NCBI RefSeq assembly: GCF_002443255.2
Contig: NW_019211456.1
Coordinates: 41,307,435 to 41,371,434, forward strand
Direction of reading: 5' to 3'
Origin: Varroa destructor
Taxonomy: Eukaryota > Arthropoda > Arachnida > Mesostigmata > Varroidae
Length of the DNA: 64,000 nt
Shown here: positions 47,640-59,529 of the stretch, in pieces
Position numbering within the stretch: the first letter of the stretch is position 1
Layout: the number at the start of each line of letters is the position of its first letter
Program-made: the position numbers and the translations under genes
The notes under the pieces: model-generated
Seen by the model: the letters and a program-made list of their open reading frames with translations, nothing else
Database searches by the model: none
What the model was told of the DNA's origin: nothing

Positions 47640-50600
47640 AATAATTTCGGTGGAGGTTTATTCAGTGCAAAAAATCAAATAACAGTTAATCTTGTTTGTT
47701 TTTTGAAAACGCATTGTTGTTCGCAACGATGAGCTTCTTGTTTTGTTGCAGAAAGAATTGGCTTTCATTTAATAGCAGAAGTAGTCGAGGATCGCATACC
47801 CCTTCAGACAAATATCCCCCCTTTTTTATATATATACATACATATCTAGAAGGGAAATAGATAGCGCGTTGCGTAAGTTTCGCTGAACAAAGAAAGAACA
47901 ATAGTGGCAGAATATCAGAGAAGCTGCCTAAGGATATACGTCAGGATATATGCGAACGTATACAATATACATTTCCTATATCTATGTAAAACGTATGTAT
48001 TGTTTCATTTGGGAAGTACCTAGAGAAGCCCTATTATGTAAACAGGGCTAGGTCAATCTCGGCTAAAATCAACCTTCAGTATTACATTTTTCGCCGTAGC
48101 CTAAGTATGGCTAATTCTACCTTGGTAGTTTTTGTGGTTGAAGTTGTGAACTTAAGCCCGGCCATACAAAAAGCCAATCCGACATTTTCTTCGTTTTGTC
48201 TAATTTTGATAAACCTATATTTTAGAGATATTTGCTCAGGGCATTAAAATCATTCCATATATAAAACTAATTAGAAATCGTCAGCTTCGGCTTATTTGCA
48301 TCAAAGCACTTCATGTTTCTAGTGTTTGCCTTGCATATACCAGAGGTGTTAAAAAGTAGCAGTAAGCAAAAAGAGCTTTTTGGTACGTGATTGTTATAGT
48401 CAGAGAGTTTCTTTACCTGTTCACAGTCCGCTGGATTCAACACTGGATTGTGCGATAGAGCTTACCGCTTGTTTCTATCATCATAAATCATGATTTAATG
48501 TACGTGCATGCGTTATATACAAAGATTACTCATGTACAGAAATGAAAACTTTGCTTTGTAATCTTGAGCATTTTTTTTTTTTAATTATATTCGAATTTAA
48601 CTTAAACAAGTTATAATCCCTAAATTTTTCGGCGATTTTAGCCACTTGACGTATACGACACTGCCTAGACCATTACCAAACTATGGCAACTAGACAGGAT
48701 CAATGGGTGACAATAAGCGTAATATTATTATTATCCATTTAGGAGCGACAACTTGTCTATCACTATTCGACTTTGGGCACAGCTGCACCACGTATCGCTC
48801 GATGTAATCGTGCAGTAACTTCCATTGCGTACCATACCTATACAATAAACTTTGCGGAATGATAGACAAATCAATAGACCCTGTTCAATTGCTGTTGTTT
48901 CTACAGCAGTGGCTCACTGAACGCACAGCAGTAGCAGCATTAACAATGTGTAGAAGCACAGCATCTGTCTGTCTGTCTCTGTAGTGCACGCAGGACATTT
49001 GTACGCGACGACGCGAGTGTTTAAGGAAGTACAATACTGCCAGTAGGTAATAGCGATATGTAGTAAACACGAGTGGAACGAACGTACGGCATCTCGCCAC
49101 AGCATACAAAGGCAGCGTCAGATTCGCGCAGGTCGTAGAAGTGTACCTGTGGCGCCATCAGTGCGGTAGTCGTTAATTTTCGAATGTTTGCTACGTCTCT
49201 CACGGTCAGCTCTATGCATAAGCCGCAACGCAACGCAACAAATAACGATCCTACCTACAACTTGTGGTATCTTGACAGAAAGGCGTTCGTTAACCAGTCG
49301 GCGTCTGCACTATTTATGGAGATCGACGTTCTTAGCGGTTGGCGCTGACGACTGGTTGCTTGTTTCTTCTTTTTTTGCTTTCTGACTCCCTATTAAATGG
49401 TCACAATTTTTACAATTTATGGACCGTTTAGAATTAGTCCGCTGCAGCCGTCCCTACCACCGCCGCCTGCTACTTTCAACCCAACAAGCATGGCTATGTA
49501 GTGGAAGCTCTCGTCCTCAGAGTACCTGCGCGGAATGTGTTTAAAAATATTTGACAAACACATAAAGTAAGAGTAGCAAATAAAAGGCTATGTAGTTGTC
49601 GTACGATGGGTTTAGCACAAGCCAGAGAACGCGATTTGCGAATTGAGCCAAGACACAAAACGGCCCAACACACGCCAATGACTCCGCGAACAAACGAAGC
49701 AAATAATGAAAGACACTTCTTCAGAACAGTATTCACCCCCATCTGATTATTATTAGGATACATATTGGCTACCGACAAGAAGCATGCTAACTAGTAGTGG
49801 GTGATAGCTGTAGGACGACAGGACAAAATCACAGAAAATACAAAAAATCAACGAATGATAATGAGGGGGCAGGTTGATAAGACCGGGACAAAACAGCTGT
49901 GCGAGAAGCCGGAAAAATTAACACCGCTTGTAGTAGTACTTTTCTTGCTATCAGTGATTGTCGTCGCCGTTGTTACCGTTGTCGTTTTTCTGTAATGTGT
50001 CCGTGGCATTGCTTCAAACGTTACTATAGCTGAGTGACTGAACGTTCGAAGAACATTAGTTGCTGCCGGTGATGCTGTGACTGGTGCAGTTGTGGATACT
50101 ATAAACGATGATGTCTGTACAAGTGAGAAAGAGACAGGAAAAAAGAAAACAGGTTTTGTCGTAAAAGAAGGTCGATATGTATAACGTGGAGCTACTGGCA
50201 AATGCGGTTAGCCAGCCAGCCAGCCGCTCACCGGACCAGCCAGTAGTTATTCTCGGAGCATCGTTGTTGTACGTTGTTCTCCGTATTAACCGTCATTTTT
50301 TTTGTTGCTATACCAATTGTGATTATTTACTGGCTCGGCTTTTTCAAGGTCAACAATTGCTGCAAGAGGAAAAAGACAACGACACGTTCCGAGTACACGA
50401 AACATAGCTAAGGAAAGAAACTAAACGATAGAAACGGTATACGACAAGCGGTGCTGAGCAATCTGTGTAATTTAGCAACTATGCATATACGCTGCGTGAT
50501 AGTACCATCCTTCATCCTACCGTTGCTTCTCGAATTATACGTTACCGACGGCGAATTACCGTGTCGAGACTTTGGCGCACGTTTGCTAATACCATCATGG

Positions 50601-51290
50601 ACACAAACACACGACCCGAGGTGGCCATAAGAATTTATAATCGTATCTGCGTACACAGTACATAAGTCACAAAACTTTCCATATGTATTCAGTTGGAACT
50701 GTCAAATCAGGTGCCGCGAAATCAGCTGACTGCTCGTGCACAACCTGAATTATTAAATGCCAACAAATAATGTCGCCAGTCCTTGGTTAGGAACTATAGT
50801 TTTAATTTATGATCTTATATGTGGGCGCATGCATTTATCAGTGTCCTATAGATGTTCAAATTTGGAGCTTCTTGATTTTTTCCACCAATAGATGACGGCT
50901 AACAGTAACTTAGACGAAGTTTGATACTTTACATATATCGTACTTAGGTTGAACAAAGACAACTGCAAGGTGTCACTTAGGCGCGCGCTAAATTAGCGGT
51001 CAGCTCCTGCCTCGGGATTCTGGACGCACCATCGGCGGCTAGCTCGCAGCAACTTGTAGGGAAAGCTCAGAGTATGACAGAACGTCGAGCGTGATATTGT
51101 AAGCGAGCGTATTGTTAACGCAGGGGTAAAATATTACGCTAGACATACTTCATCACGGCAGGGTGCCGTATCGCCATTCGGGGCTGCGGGTGGTTGGCTG
51201 GCGAAAAGGGAACCGAATAACTTAGACCCCTTGGCAGGTCCTAACTCCATGCCAGCGTCGCCCCTAGCTCATCCCATCCCCGGCAATCCC
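47640..51290. other. no clear gene
   Basis: AT-rich to about 48.8 kb, then mixed. Frames of 65-117 codons overlap on both strands at 48.9-50.4 kb (for example 49848-50201, -, Thr-rich). Short CTGT (48965-48978) and CCAG (50210-50225) repeats. Confidence 0.45.
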
Positions 51291-51295
51291 CAACG

Positions 51296-51601
51296 ATGGG
51301 TAGGCTATCAAGGCCGAGATTGTTGTGCCTAGTCAAGCTGTTCGGTGTCTCTACCGGAGTGCTCCTGTGCGGCGGTGATTCCGTTTACCCAACCAACAAC
51401 CACCCTCATCAAAACAGTTGTTACACTCTTTCTGCATCCCCCCGAGCACGCTCTAATTCTGGATCCACCACTCTTCGCCGCTGCACGCTGTCAGAGCAGT
51501 CAAGTCCACGTTATGGCAGTAGTAACAAACGTAGACATCGTACTGCCAAACTGGGCGAGCTCAAAGCCCCAGCAGTTCATTCTTCGTCAAGAGAGACCTG
51601 A
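51296..51601 (+). CDS. 101-residue open frame, unknown; possible gene or mobile-element leader
   Basis: ATG 51296 has a favourable context (AACGATGG). The N-terminal 25 residues (MGRLSRPRLLCLVKLFGVST…LLCGGDS) are basic then hydrophobic, like a signal peptide or anchor. The rest is polar, Ser/Arg-rich, with a basic cluster (NKRRHR). A second frame (51345-51659, 104 codons) overlaps it. The upstream 130 bases are GC-rich and Pro/Ala-triplet-rich. No domain is recognised. No splice structure was needed to keep the frame open. Confidence 0.2.
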   Translation: MGRLSRPRLLCLVKLFGVSTGVLLCGGDSVYPTNNHPHQNSCYTLSASPRARSNSGSTTLRRCTLSEQSSPRYGSSNKRRHRTAKLGELKAPAVHSSSRET

Positions 51602-51659
51602 CGACCCAGCAACTCTCCACACATATAAGTCCTCACGTTCGCAGACTAGTGCAGCCTAG

Positions 51660-54110
51660 AAACACAAACTTTGCGTCAAGTGCGGCGCGGCCGTGTTGCT
51701 GCCGCCGCGACCGCCAGCGAGGCCTGCCTTCGGTCATGGCCTATACCATGACTACGTTTGACAACATTCGCTAACTTGGGCCAACACTAGCTATGCCCGT
51801 ACTGCTAACAACACTGCCACAGCTCTACGTGCTCGCTCACAGGTACCGTAGCCGCTTTCATGCTACGGGTGACGGCAGTGGCAGCTGCAAGAGTCGCATA
51901 GAGCCAAGCGATGGCATCAATCCTCGAACGAACATTCTCTTCTGCTTCGCTTATTGCTTCGTCCGACTCTGTTTACGTCGGTCACTCATGTACTGCCGGT
52001 ATGCTTGCATATAGGACCTACTGGGTTGCCGTGGTCTATAATACAACAAGCTGAACATGGAGAACCAACAAAACAATCTTGTGAACGAACGCTTGGCTTC
52101 TAAGTCAGCTGGATTGGCATTAAGGCGAATATCGATCGTTCGTTCATTCGTAACCCGTGTTACTAGCATGAGCAACTCTCTCATAGACTTAGTCGCTTAG
52201 TCTTGTATATTTAGAGAGTTAATCTACTTTGCCTCTTAGTCCTGCACCCCGTATTTCCTCATTGACAGAGTCTAAGAGGCAGAGCGAACCCGTAGAACTG
52301 AAGCGAAGTAGTAGCTGAGTCGGTTTTTATGTTTATACCTATGTACGAGCGAGGGGATGCGGAATAGCTGGATTTCGAAAAGGGTACGTGCATTAACTCT
52401 CAGGCATAAGCTAGAACCTTATATATATATATATATATATATATACGTACATAGATACATACGTGTACGTGTGCAAGTCTATATATGCATGTATCTGTTT
52501 CGTCAGAGCCCTACATTTGGACGCTCCTCCCGGATTCATGATGAAGCCTACTTGTGCATGGTGCGCCACCAGTGGTGTTAATGACTTTTATCTTTATCGG
52601 TGTTGTATCATTATATTACTTCAATTGAGTACCGTTGTTTTCCATGGTCTCGATCCCGCCGCCGAAGTCAATATACGTCACACATAGAGAATAGAACTCA
52701 ATAAGGATAAGAAACTCGTTTCGTCAATAAACACCTTTCTTCGATTGTGGATATCATAACCATAGGTGTTAAAGTGTCGATTGGTCAATTATTCTGTAAG
52801 CATTGACACTGAATCAAAAAAAAGATCACAGCAATGTGTATTGTATCCTGGCACCACGACCGGGGTTGTGTAAACCAAGTCGAATAAGGTATTTTGTTAG
52901 AAACAGCAGTAAAGTTAACGACAGGTGACTTTTCATAGTTCTAAAGTAGCTATAACCCAATTTACTATCTCCGCAACGATTTGATCCAGATGTCCATTTT
53001 ACGATCTTGCTGTAATCGAACCCCATCGTAAGCTCACCTAGATATATTATATATATCGGCTATTGATTTCTCCCATTTTAACCCAGTACCTAAAAATGAC
53101 AGCGGCTTGCGTGTATATTCACTTGGTAATGATGACAATTGTTATTATTAGAAGAACCCATCGTCCTATTGCTATTAATCCGTTTCGATACTGTGGGTAT
53201 TTTGAGAACAAGTTCGACTGGACAATTTGCTATGCAGTCTTCAATATGCGCTAAATACTGGTCTTTGTCTTCATATTTATGTCCATGTGCCACCTTCGAT
53301 TAGGTCGCTGTCATTCCATTATCAACTTCAATAACTATACCCTCGTGTTAAAACATGGTCGCAATAACCCCATACATTATTGCACGTCTGTTGTTTTCCC
53401 ATAGCAGCTAATCTATTTTCCAAGCCCCAAATGCAGAGTCCTATAAAATGATTTTTCAAAAAACCACTATATTACCCTTTGGTTGCACATAGGTATAAAA
53501 TACTTTTTTATTTACTAAACTAAAACAAGACAAGTGGGTTTGACTAAGTGCGCTAGCGAGGACCCGGGTTGCACAACGATTACCACATCATGGACTCAGT
53601 AGAACATCTTCGACCACCTGGAAAACACGCGTCGGTAAACAATTCCATCTATGGATGCTTCCGCCTTTCACCCACTAGTCACTCTGGGCTCTATCTAAAC
53701 AATGAACGAAGATCGCTAGCAGCCATAGAAAATGTTTCAGTAGAAAAAGGTTTAATGTCTTGCAAAAGTTAGTAGAACTTCAAGTGCGCTGGTAAACAAA
53801 GCTAGTCTCGCACCGACTCAATCCATATTTTGTTAATTTAAATGGCAAGTTAATTATAAAAAAAAAAAACATAGACACAACTGCAACAAATTACTCTATA
53901 CGATTATCGGCCGTTTGAGATTCACATCTTTGCTCTTTTTTTCATTCATAAAAGTCACGATAGAAAACAATGGCAGAACAAACTATAGTTGAACTACTAT
54001 AAAATGTACAATTATTATCTGTAGTGGAAAACAGGACACTGACAAATGCTATAATTTTGTTGTATTATACTTTTCCCTATGAATAATTGCCGAAAAATAA
54101 CTTGATAGTT
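51660..54110. other. no gene seen
   Basis: Mixed then AT-rich DNA with a TA run at 52420-52445. Frames are all below about 85 codons. Confidence 0.5.
52420..52445. repeat. (TA)n microsatellite
   Basis: Uninterrupted TA run of about 13 units. Confidence 0.95.
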
Positions 54111-54112
54111 AA

Positions 54113-54729
54113 TCATGCTCGTTGATCTGATTGTGCATTCCGTCGTGTTTGTTGCCAAGCTCTGAAATGCATTCAGACTTTCAAAGTCCCTTTTCTGTTT
54201 GTGCCCAGCATACTACCTTTCCACTATATTGTCCGTGCATATGTGAGCATAATCGAGGGGTTGTTTGAAACGCAGTGACATACCTCGTAGCCAAGTTTGG
54301 ACCGGCGTAGCCAGCAGACCCAAGCAGACCTCGGTCATGCCACGCGCTGCAGGAGCCCACAGTTAAGCTGCTGGCCTTTGGCCCTGAACGCTCCGGTTTT
54401 GGGACTGGCCAGTGTTTCACTTCACGGGTAGCCAAGTCCATCCCTCTATGCGGCACACTCACTGAAGCAACGGCGGCGTCACGCGCCCCCGAGCGATTCA
54501 CTATAGGCGATGGCTTGAATCATCAAACGTTGTGTCGGTGACGAAGACCACGGCTATCACCGAGCATCGGTAGAGATTATACTGTCATATCTGTGCTGTA
54601 GGGCCTGCACCGCGTCACAACACCGGCTTGGTGGCCTGTTCGAACCTATGATCTAAGTCTCATGCGTCCTGATATATTCGAGAGAGACAGACTGCCTAAT
54701 AACTACTTACCTTCGTAAAGCTTGAGCAT
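54113..54729 (-). CDS. candidate three-exon gene, 94-residue protein, unknown family
   Basis: Reading right to left, exon 1 runs from ATG 54729-54727 to 54711 at a consensus donor (GAAG|GTAAGT). Exon 2 is 54500-54284, between a TATAG acceptor and a good donor (CGAG|GTATGT). Exon 3 is 54161-54113, after a strong GCATTTCAG acceptor, ending in TGA. Intron lengths are 210 and 122 bases; phases (1 and 2) match at both joins and the CDS is 285 bases. Exon 2 is GC-richer than its surroundings and encodes a Gly/Ser/Pro-containing peptide (…PHRGMDLATREVKHWPVPKP…). The C-terminus is basic and Gln-rich. No signal peptide, membrane segment or known domain. Exon 1 could extend upstream in frame to 54768. 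I see no AATAAA just downstream. Confidence 0.35.
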
Positions 54730-54771
54730 CTCTGATCTTCGGGTGGGCAGCTCGCTGCGCTCTACCAATCA

Positions 54772-57700
54772 GTTGTGTTTTGCGGAACGCCCATGCATAC
54801 GTGCAAGCAGCTACTAGAAACAACGCACGTGATATTCTCCATGCATGTAAAACAGATACTGTTTTTATTTATTACCGCTACGGCTATACGATTCGGTAAC
54901 CTTCAAGCATATTGTAAACCGTCGTTTGTTTTTTTGTTACAGTATGGCGTAATGGCTGGCATATCAACGTTTCTGACCGGACCGTAAAAATGCAAGAACG
55001 ACAGACTTGAGTCAAAGTTGTGTTATTAAAATTTGTGCAAAATAACGCGACGCCAGTATCGACTGCTCTTGTCAATAAGCTTGCCTTAATATAAACAACA
55101 AGTTATATCAAAGAATAATATAATATTTCCATTTGTTGCACTTATGACACTTGACAGCAATGAAGTCAGGACAATTGGCTCTACGAGGCGTTATAACTTA
55201 AGCTGGTGGGAAATCGGATTCCCAACAGATAGATGCTCTTGCAGACGGCACTATACAACTTGATCATTACTCATTATAACATTATTAAACAGATTACCTA
55301 GGGAAGGTGTATCATCTATTACATGTTTCTTTAGCACAAAGTACATCTTTCTCGTGCAGGCCATGAACGTTCCGATCCCCTCCTAAAGCTTTGTACCCAC
55401 AGCCTCTAACGAGCTGAGCGCCACCAACATATATGTATACTAAGACACATATGCTTGTCATTTTCGACCGTGGAGTGGACTTCGACAATACTGGACGGTA
55501 AAGGCGGTAGCAGCATTTGAGAAGTACCATATTTTTTGCGGATTACATATTTGTATCGGTTGCTTTGTAACAGCTTGTTTTTTTCGAGTCTTTGGCCAAC
55601 CAGCAAAAAGCAGCTCCACAGCCGCAAACTCAGCTGTGAACCGAAACAACTTCTAATTATCCGATTGTCCCGAAGTCCCGTTAAAGTCGTCTATGATTTG
55701 CCTACGTATAAATCCTTTCCAACGGTAAAACGTCTTAAAAAGTTTTTCTGCCTGCGCTCAGGAATCTTTGGAAAGGAGGGGCCGAACTAGCGAGGTGTCG
55801 TGGTTCCCATATCCTGTCACCTAAACACTTGCGTTACAGCCAGGGCGAGCAGCCTTCGATCGCTGACAAACGTTGACAGACCGGCAGATCACCAAAAGTC
55901 GACACTGCTCGCTGCTATTATATACGACCAAGTGACTGTCCTTGATAGCATTCACACAGCGGTACAACATACACCAAGACATACAAATGCAGCCACTAAT
56001 AAATGAGGTTTGAAGTTGTGTCACGAGATAAAGCATGCTACATGCAGCAATCGGGATGAAGCAATGTCTCGCATTTGGGCCTGTAAGCGATTCTGAAAAT
56101 TTCTGCGATGATTTACTGAATGCCACTGCTCCGGTTCGGTCGTGCGCGAACTGGACCAACGAGGAACTCTTGTAGAACAATGAAACACCTGCTCCATCTC
56201 AGCGTATCAATACGGCATTCATTTTATGTAATCGCCGATTGACAATTGTTCCCTGCGATATTTCGTATTTGGCTAAGGTAACTTCATAAACATTTAGCTG
56301 TAAAGCGTGTATAACATTGTGACAGAAAAGTCAACCTATTTTATTGCTAAGACTCGTTTATATATGTCTGTTTAGTCGTCACATCGTCTATGAATGTGGC
56401 TTAAGGTAAACTTTTTTTTATATTGGATCTGTCTTGGATGTTATTGCCAGTAGTCAACCGAGTCTGTATTCAGCGTAAAACTTCGAATGGATGCATTGTT
56501 TTTCTTTACTGTGCAACATTTGCACATGGATACGCGTCGTTCGTATGTTTAATGTGTGATAATGTTATTAATTCGTTTTCGATAAAGTTTACTAAGTTAT
56601 ATTATTATATTAAGATCTCACGATATGTAACAAGTTGCGCTAACTTGTTGTTAGCGTAGCGTTAGACTTGTTTACATATTCTCACAAGGAAAACTCATAC
56701 AATTATGTCCAAATCATGAACGGCTTTTCAGATTTACGCACTTGTACATATATTATTTTGGGCGAAAGCTTAAAACAGCGGCTAGTAATCTATTGCTGAA
56801 CTGGCTCAACTCTGCTCAGGCTGCGGTCGTGGTCCTAGAAATATTCAAACCCAATTACTAAGTAGAACTCCATTTTTGCCAATTCGTACGAACGTATTTC
56901 TATGGGTACAGCTCCGGTTTTAATCCGTGGACTACGCAGTTGCTCCAATTTTACTCTTTTCAAAGGTTCTAGCCTGTGCCAAAAAGCGCAATCGGGTTTA
57001 GTGTGTATATCTGCTTTTTCTTTGACTACTTCACTATATATAGGACTCACGTTAGAAATGACATACGCTTCTGAATAAATTATACGAAACTTGCTACATA
57101 TTAATGTCCCTTAGTATTTATGCACACATGATCTCTGCCCATGCGGCAGAAAAATATCTGTACATTTAAATTGACTAAATTCTGTACTCGAAGCCATTTG
57201 TTAGGGTTACAAGTATTACACAGTGCTTAAAACGCACGCTTCGCTTGCATATAGACGATGTACTTTTGTTCACGGGATGGGTATTACCTTCGCGCCGCTA
57301 ACGTATAACGTAATTTAGCAGAACGTATGTGGCGTCAAACTCCACCAAGCAATAAATATCTGAGCAAGTATGTACACAAATCTGCAGACGCCACCATTTC
57401 GAAGACCGCTTTGAAATCCAGCCGCATGATTTCCTCATTTTAGATGTTTGCAACATCAATAAGGCCATCAGCAGCGCTGCGCGGGAACAATCGTCTACAT
57501 CTGAGTAAACATATGTTACACGACATGACATGAGCGACCCCATCTTGCCGTTTCACTCAGCGATGATACGTGTCATTATCGCAGATAATTGTCACTATTA
57601 GTGCTGTTATTCTCATGATTATGACTTTTAAATCATCGTAACTCACGGCTGCCTTTTACTTTTGTTGTTTTTTTTCTAGTTCATTTAATTTTCGTCTCTC

Positions 57701-57895
57701 GTTGACTTTCTGCTCGAACATTCGCCCGTGTTTCCGCTGCTCAGGTTCTATAGTTTGTCTTCTGCGTCGTCGTCGCCCCTTTCATATAGCCGATTAGATA
57801 CTTAAAATCGCCTGATCAAACATACGCTACGTGATTACCTATCTACAACAAGGCGTATATATAGAATATTATAGATTGTTCAGCCGGTCGCTTAG
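54772..57895. other. no clear gene
   Basis: AT-rich DNA with frames below 120 codons. A very strong acceptor (TTTTCTAG) ends at 57679 and leads into a 39-codon open stretch with no good donor. Confidence 0.45.
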
Positions 57896-58147
57896 TACCC
57901 ATTGAAAATATCTAAAGAAAAAAAGGAGCGGATAGTTGAGCAGAAGGACGGCGAAGCCAGCGCTTATTTAGGTGATTTACCAGGAAGACAGGATTTGACC
58001 CGTAGGACATATTATGTTGCCTTCTGTACTGCCGCTGTAGCCGTTGCAGGCCTGAACCCGCCGCCACTGCTGACGGCTTCGGACTTGCTAAGGGATCCTT
58101 TGCAGTATGCTGGGCACGGTCTATACCTGTTGTATGCGCCTATATGA
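57896..58147 (+). CDS. candidate terminal exon, 83 residues, unknown
   Basis: An acceptor (CCGGTCGCTTAG) ends at 57895. The frame that follows is open for 83 codons to TGA 58145-58147. There is no ATG, so it would be entered by splicing in phase 0. The peptide has a strongly basic/acidic start (KISKEKKERIVEQKDGEA), an Arg/Tyr-rich middle, an Ala/Val-rich hydrophobic stretch followed by Pro-Pro-Pro, and a Leu/Tyr-rich end. The stop is followed at once by a GT microsatellite. I recognise no domain and could not find a matching upstream exon by eye. Confidence 0.28.
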   Translation, partial: YPLKISKEKKERIVEQKDGEASAYLGDLPGRQDLTRRTYYVAFCTAAVAVAGLNPPPLLTASDLLRDPLQYAGHGLYLLYAPI

Positions 58148-58166
58148 GTGTGTGTGTGTGTGTGTG
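58148..58166. repeat. (GT)n microsatellite
   Basis: Uninterrupted GT run of about nine units. Confidence 0.95.
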
Positions 58167-59330
58167 CATATATATGTGAACATACCTCTTTCTTCTTGAT
58201 TATAACTCTTTGTCTTCGACATAGCGACGACTCAAGTTTGCTGCCTGACTTCCGATCTAGTTGGCTTCTTTAGGCTTTTCTCGCGCAACCTGAGTTAGGT
58301 CGATAGGCTTCGTTGTTCCCCAGTAATCCAACAAGGCTAAGAACCAAGGCGTTCTCGTTCTTGATGCTGAAGTGACGACGACGACGACGACGACGATGAT
58401 GACGGCGGCGGATATTATATGGTTTACTTGACTGAGTAAATAGGCATATAGGTAGGTCCGTACGGCATGGATAGGAGCCAAGCAGTCTTTCAACGAAGAG
58501 GCCCAGAGGCAAACAAACGAAGCAGCTTAAAGTTACTACCCAGTTGTTCCTCGTCTTTTTCTTCTACTTGCCCCAAAGCCATCCCCTACCTGCCCTTCGA
58601 TCGTCTCGGTCGATAACTAGAATAAAGGGGAGAGAAAGGTGCCATGCTTGGCAATTAATGTCTAGGGCTTCTACTGCCAAGTTGCTATGAAACGAAGATG
58701 ACGATGATATTGCTAGATGAGTATCTATATATATGCAGGCATATGATGAATATAGAGTAGAATCGAGGTAAAGGTTGAAGTTGGCTCGCTTCTCTGATTT
58801 TTCCAATAGGCTTGGCCTTACGTCATGTCACCATAGGCCCGCCACCAAAAGCCTGTGTAAGACGCTTCCCTCTTTGAGGATGCTGATGCGCCCCATAGAG
58901 CACTAAGATACTCCGGTGTACAACCACTGGCCAGTCAGCTCGATACAAACCCACTGTGTACCGCGGCAACAAAACAACTGAATTGTAGTTATAGCAGCGT
59001 TTATAATGACAAAGGCTATTGAACAAGTTATAGTTTTATGGGGTGCAGAAAATGCAGACAAAACGTTCAAGAACGCTCTGCTTGACGCAACGTAAAAAGC
59101 GTGCGCAGAGCCTCCTATCTAAAGAATAATAAAAGAAAAGGAAAATACTATGCCGCTAACATGCCGCATGGCGTTCCACATGTAAACGGGTACAAATCAG
59201 AATCAAAAGCGTCTTTTTCTTTCGTAAAGATGTGGATGTGTCGGACCGCCTATGAGAGGTGTGTATAATACGGCAGCATAGGAAGGTAAATCAAAGGTGA
59301 GTAACGAGAACTAATTTGACAAGGGAGGCA
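58167..59330. other. no clear gene; ACG triplet tract
   Basis: An ACG/GAT/GGC triplet tract lies at 58374-58410 and keeps minus-strand frames open (Val- or Arg-rich). A donor-like AAAG|GTGAGT lies at 59296-59303 without a good exon before it. Confidence 0.45.
58374..58410. repeat. (ACG)n-(ATG)n-(GCG)n triplet tract
   Basis: About eight ACG units followed by diverged triplets. Confidence 0.9.
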
Positions 59331-59333
59331 AAA

Positions 59334-59528
59334 ATGGAAACCGATTTTGTTCGTTGCGTTGCACACTTAAGAGGAGCAATGGAAGATGACGAAAACTTGA
59401 CAGAACTTGAGACGCAAAAAAAAAAGACGAATAAGCAGAAGAGGGCGAACCGTCATTACAGAAAAGCTGTTACTTTTATTATTGTTGTTATTATCACTGT
59501 TGGAGCCGCACCTAAGTGTAAATTTTAA
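59334..59528 (+). CDS. small open frame, 64 residues, possible single-pass membrane peptide
   Basis: ATG 59334 sits in a good context (AAAATGG). The peptide starts METDFVRCVAHLRGAMEDDE, has a strongly basic cluster in the middle (KKKTNKQKRANRHYRK) and then a hydrophobic stretch of about 14 residues (AVTFIIVVIITVGA). It ends GAAPKCKF before TAA. Acidic, basic and hydrophobic parts in this order would suit a tail-anchored or single-pass membrane microprotein with its N-terminus in the cytosol. An in-frame ATT start lies six codons upstream. No family is recognised. A frame of this length is common by chance; the ordered layout is the reason to list it. Confidence 0.28.
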   Translation: METDFVRCVAHLRGAMEDDENLTELETQKKKTNKQKRANRHYRKAVTFIIVVIITVGAAPKCKF

Positions 59529-59529
59529 A

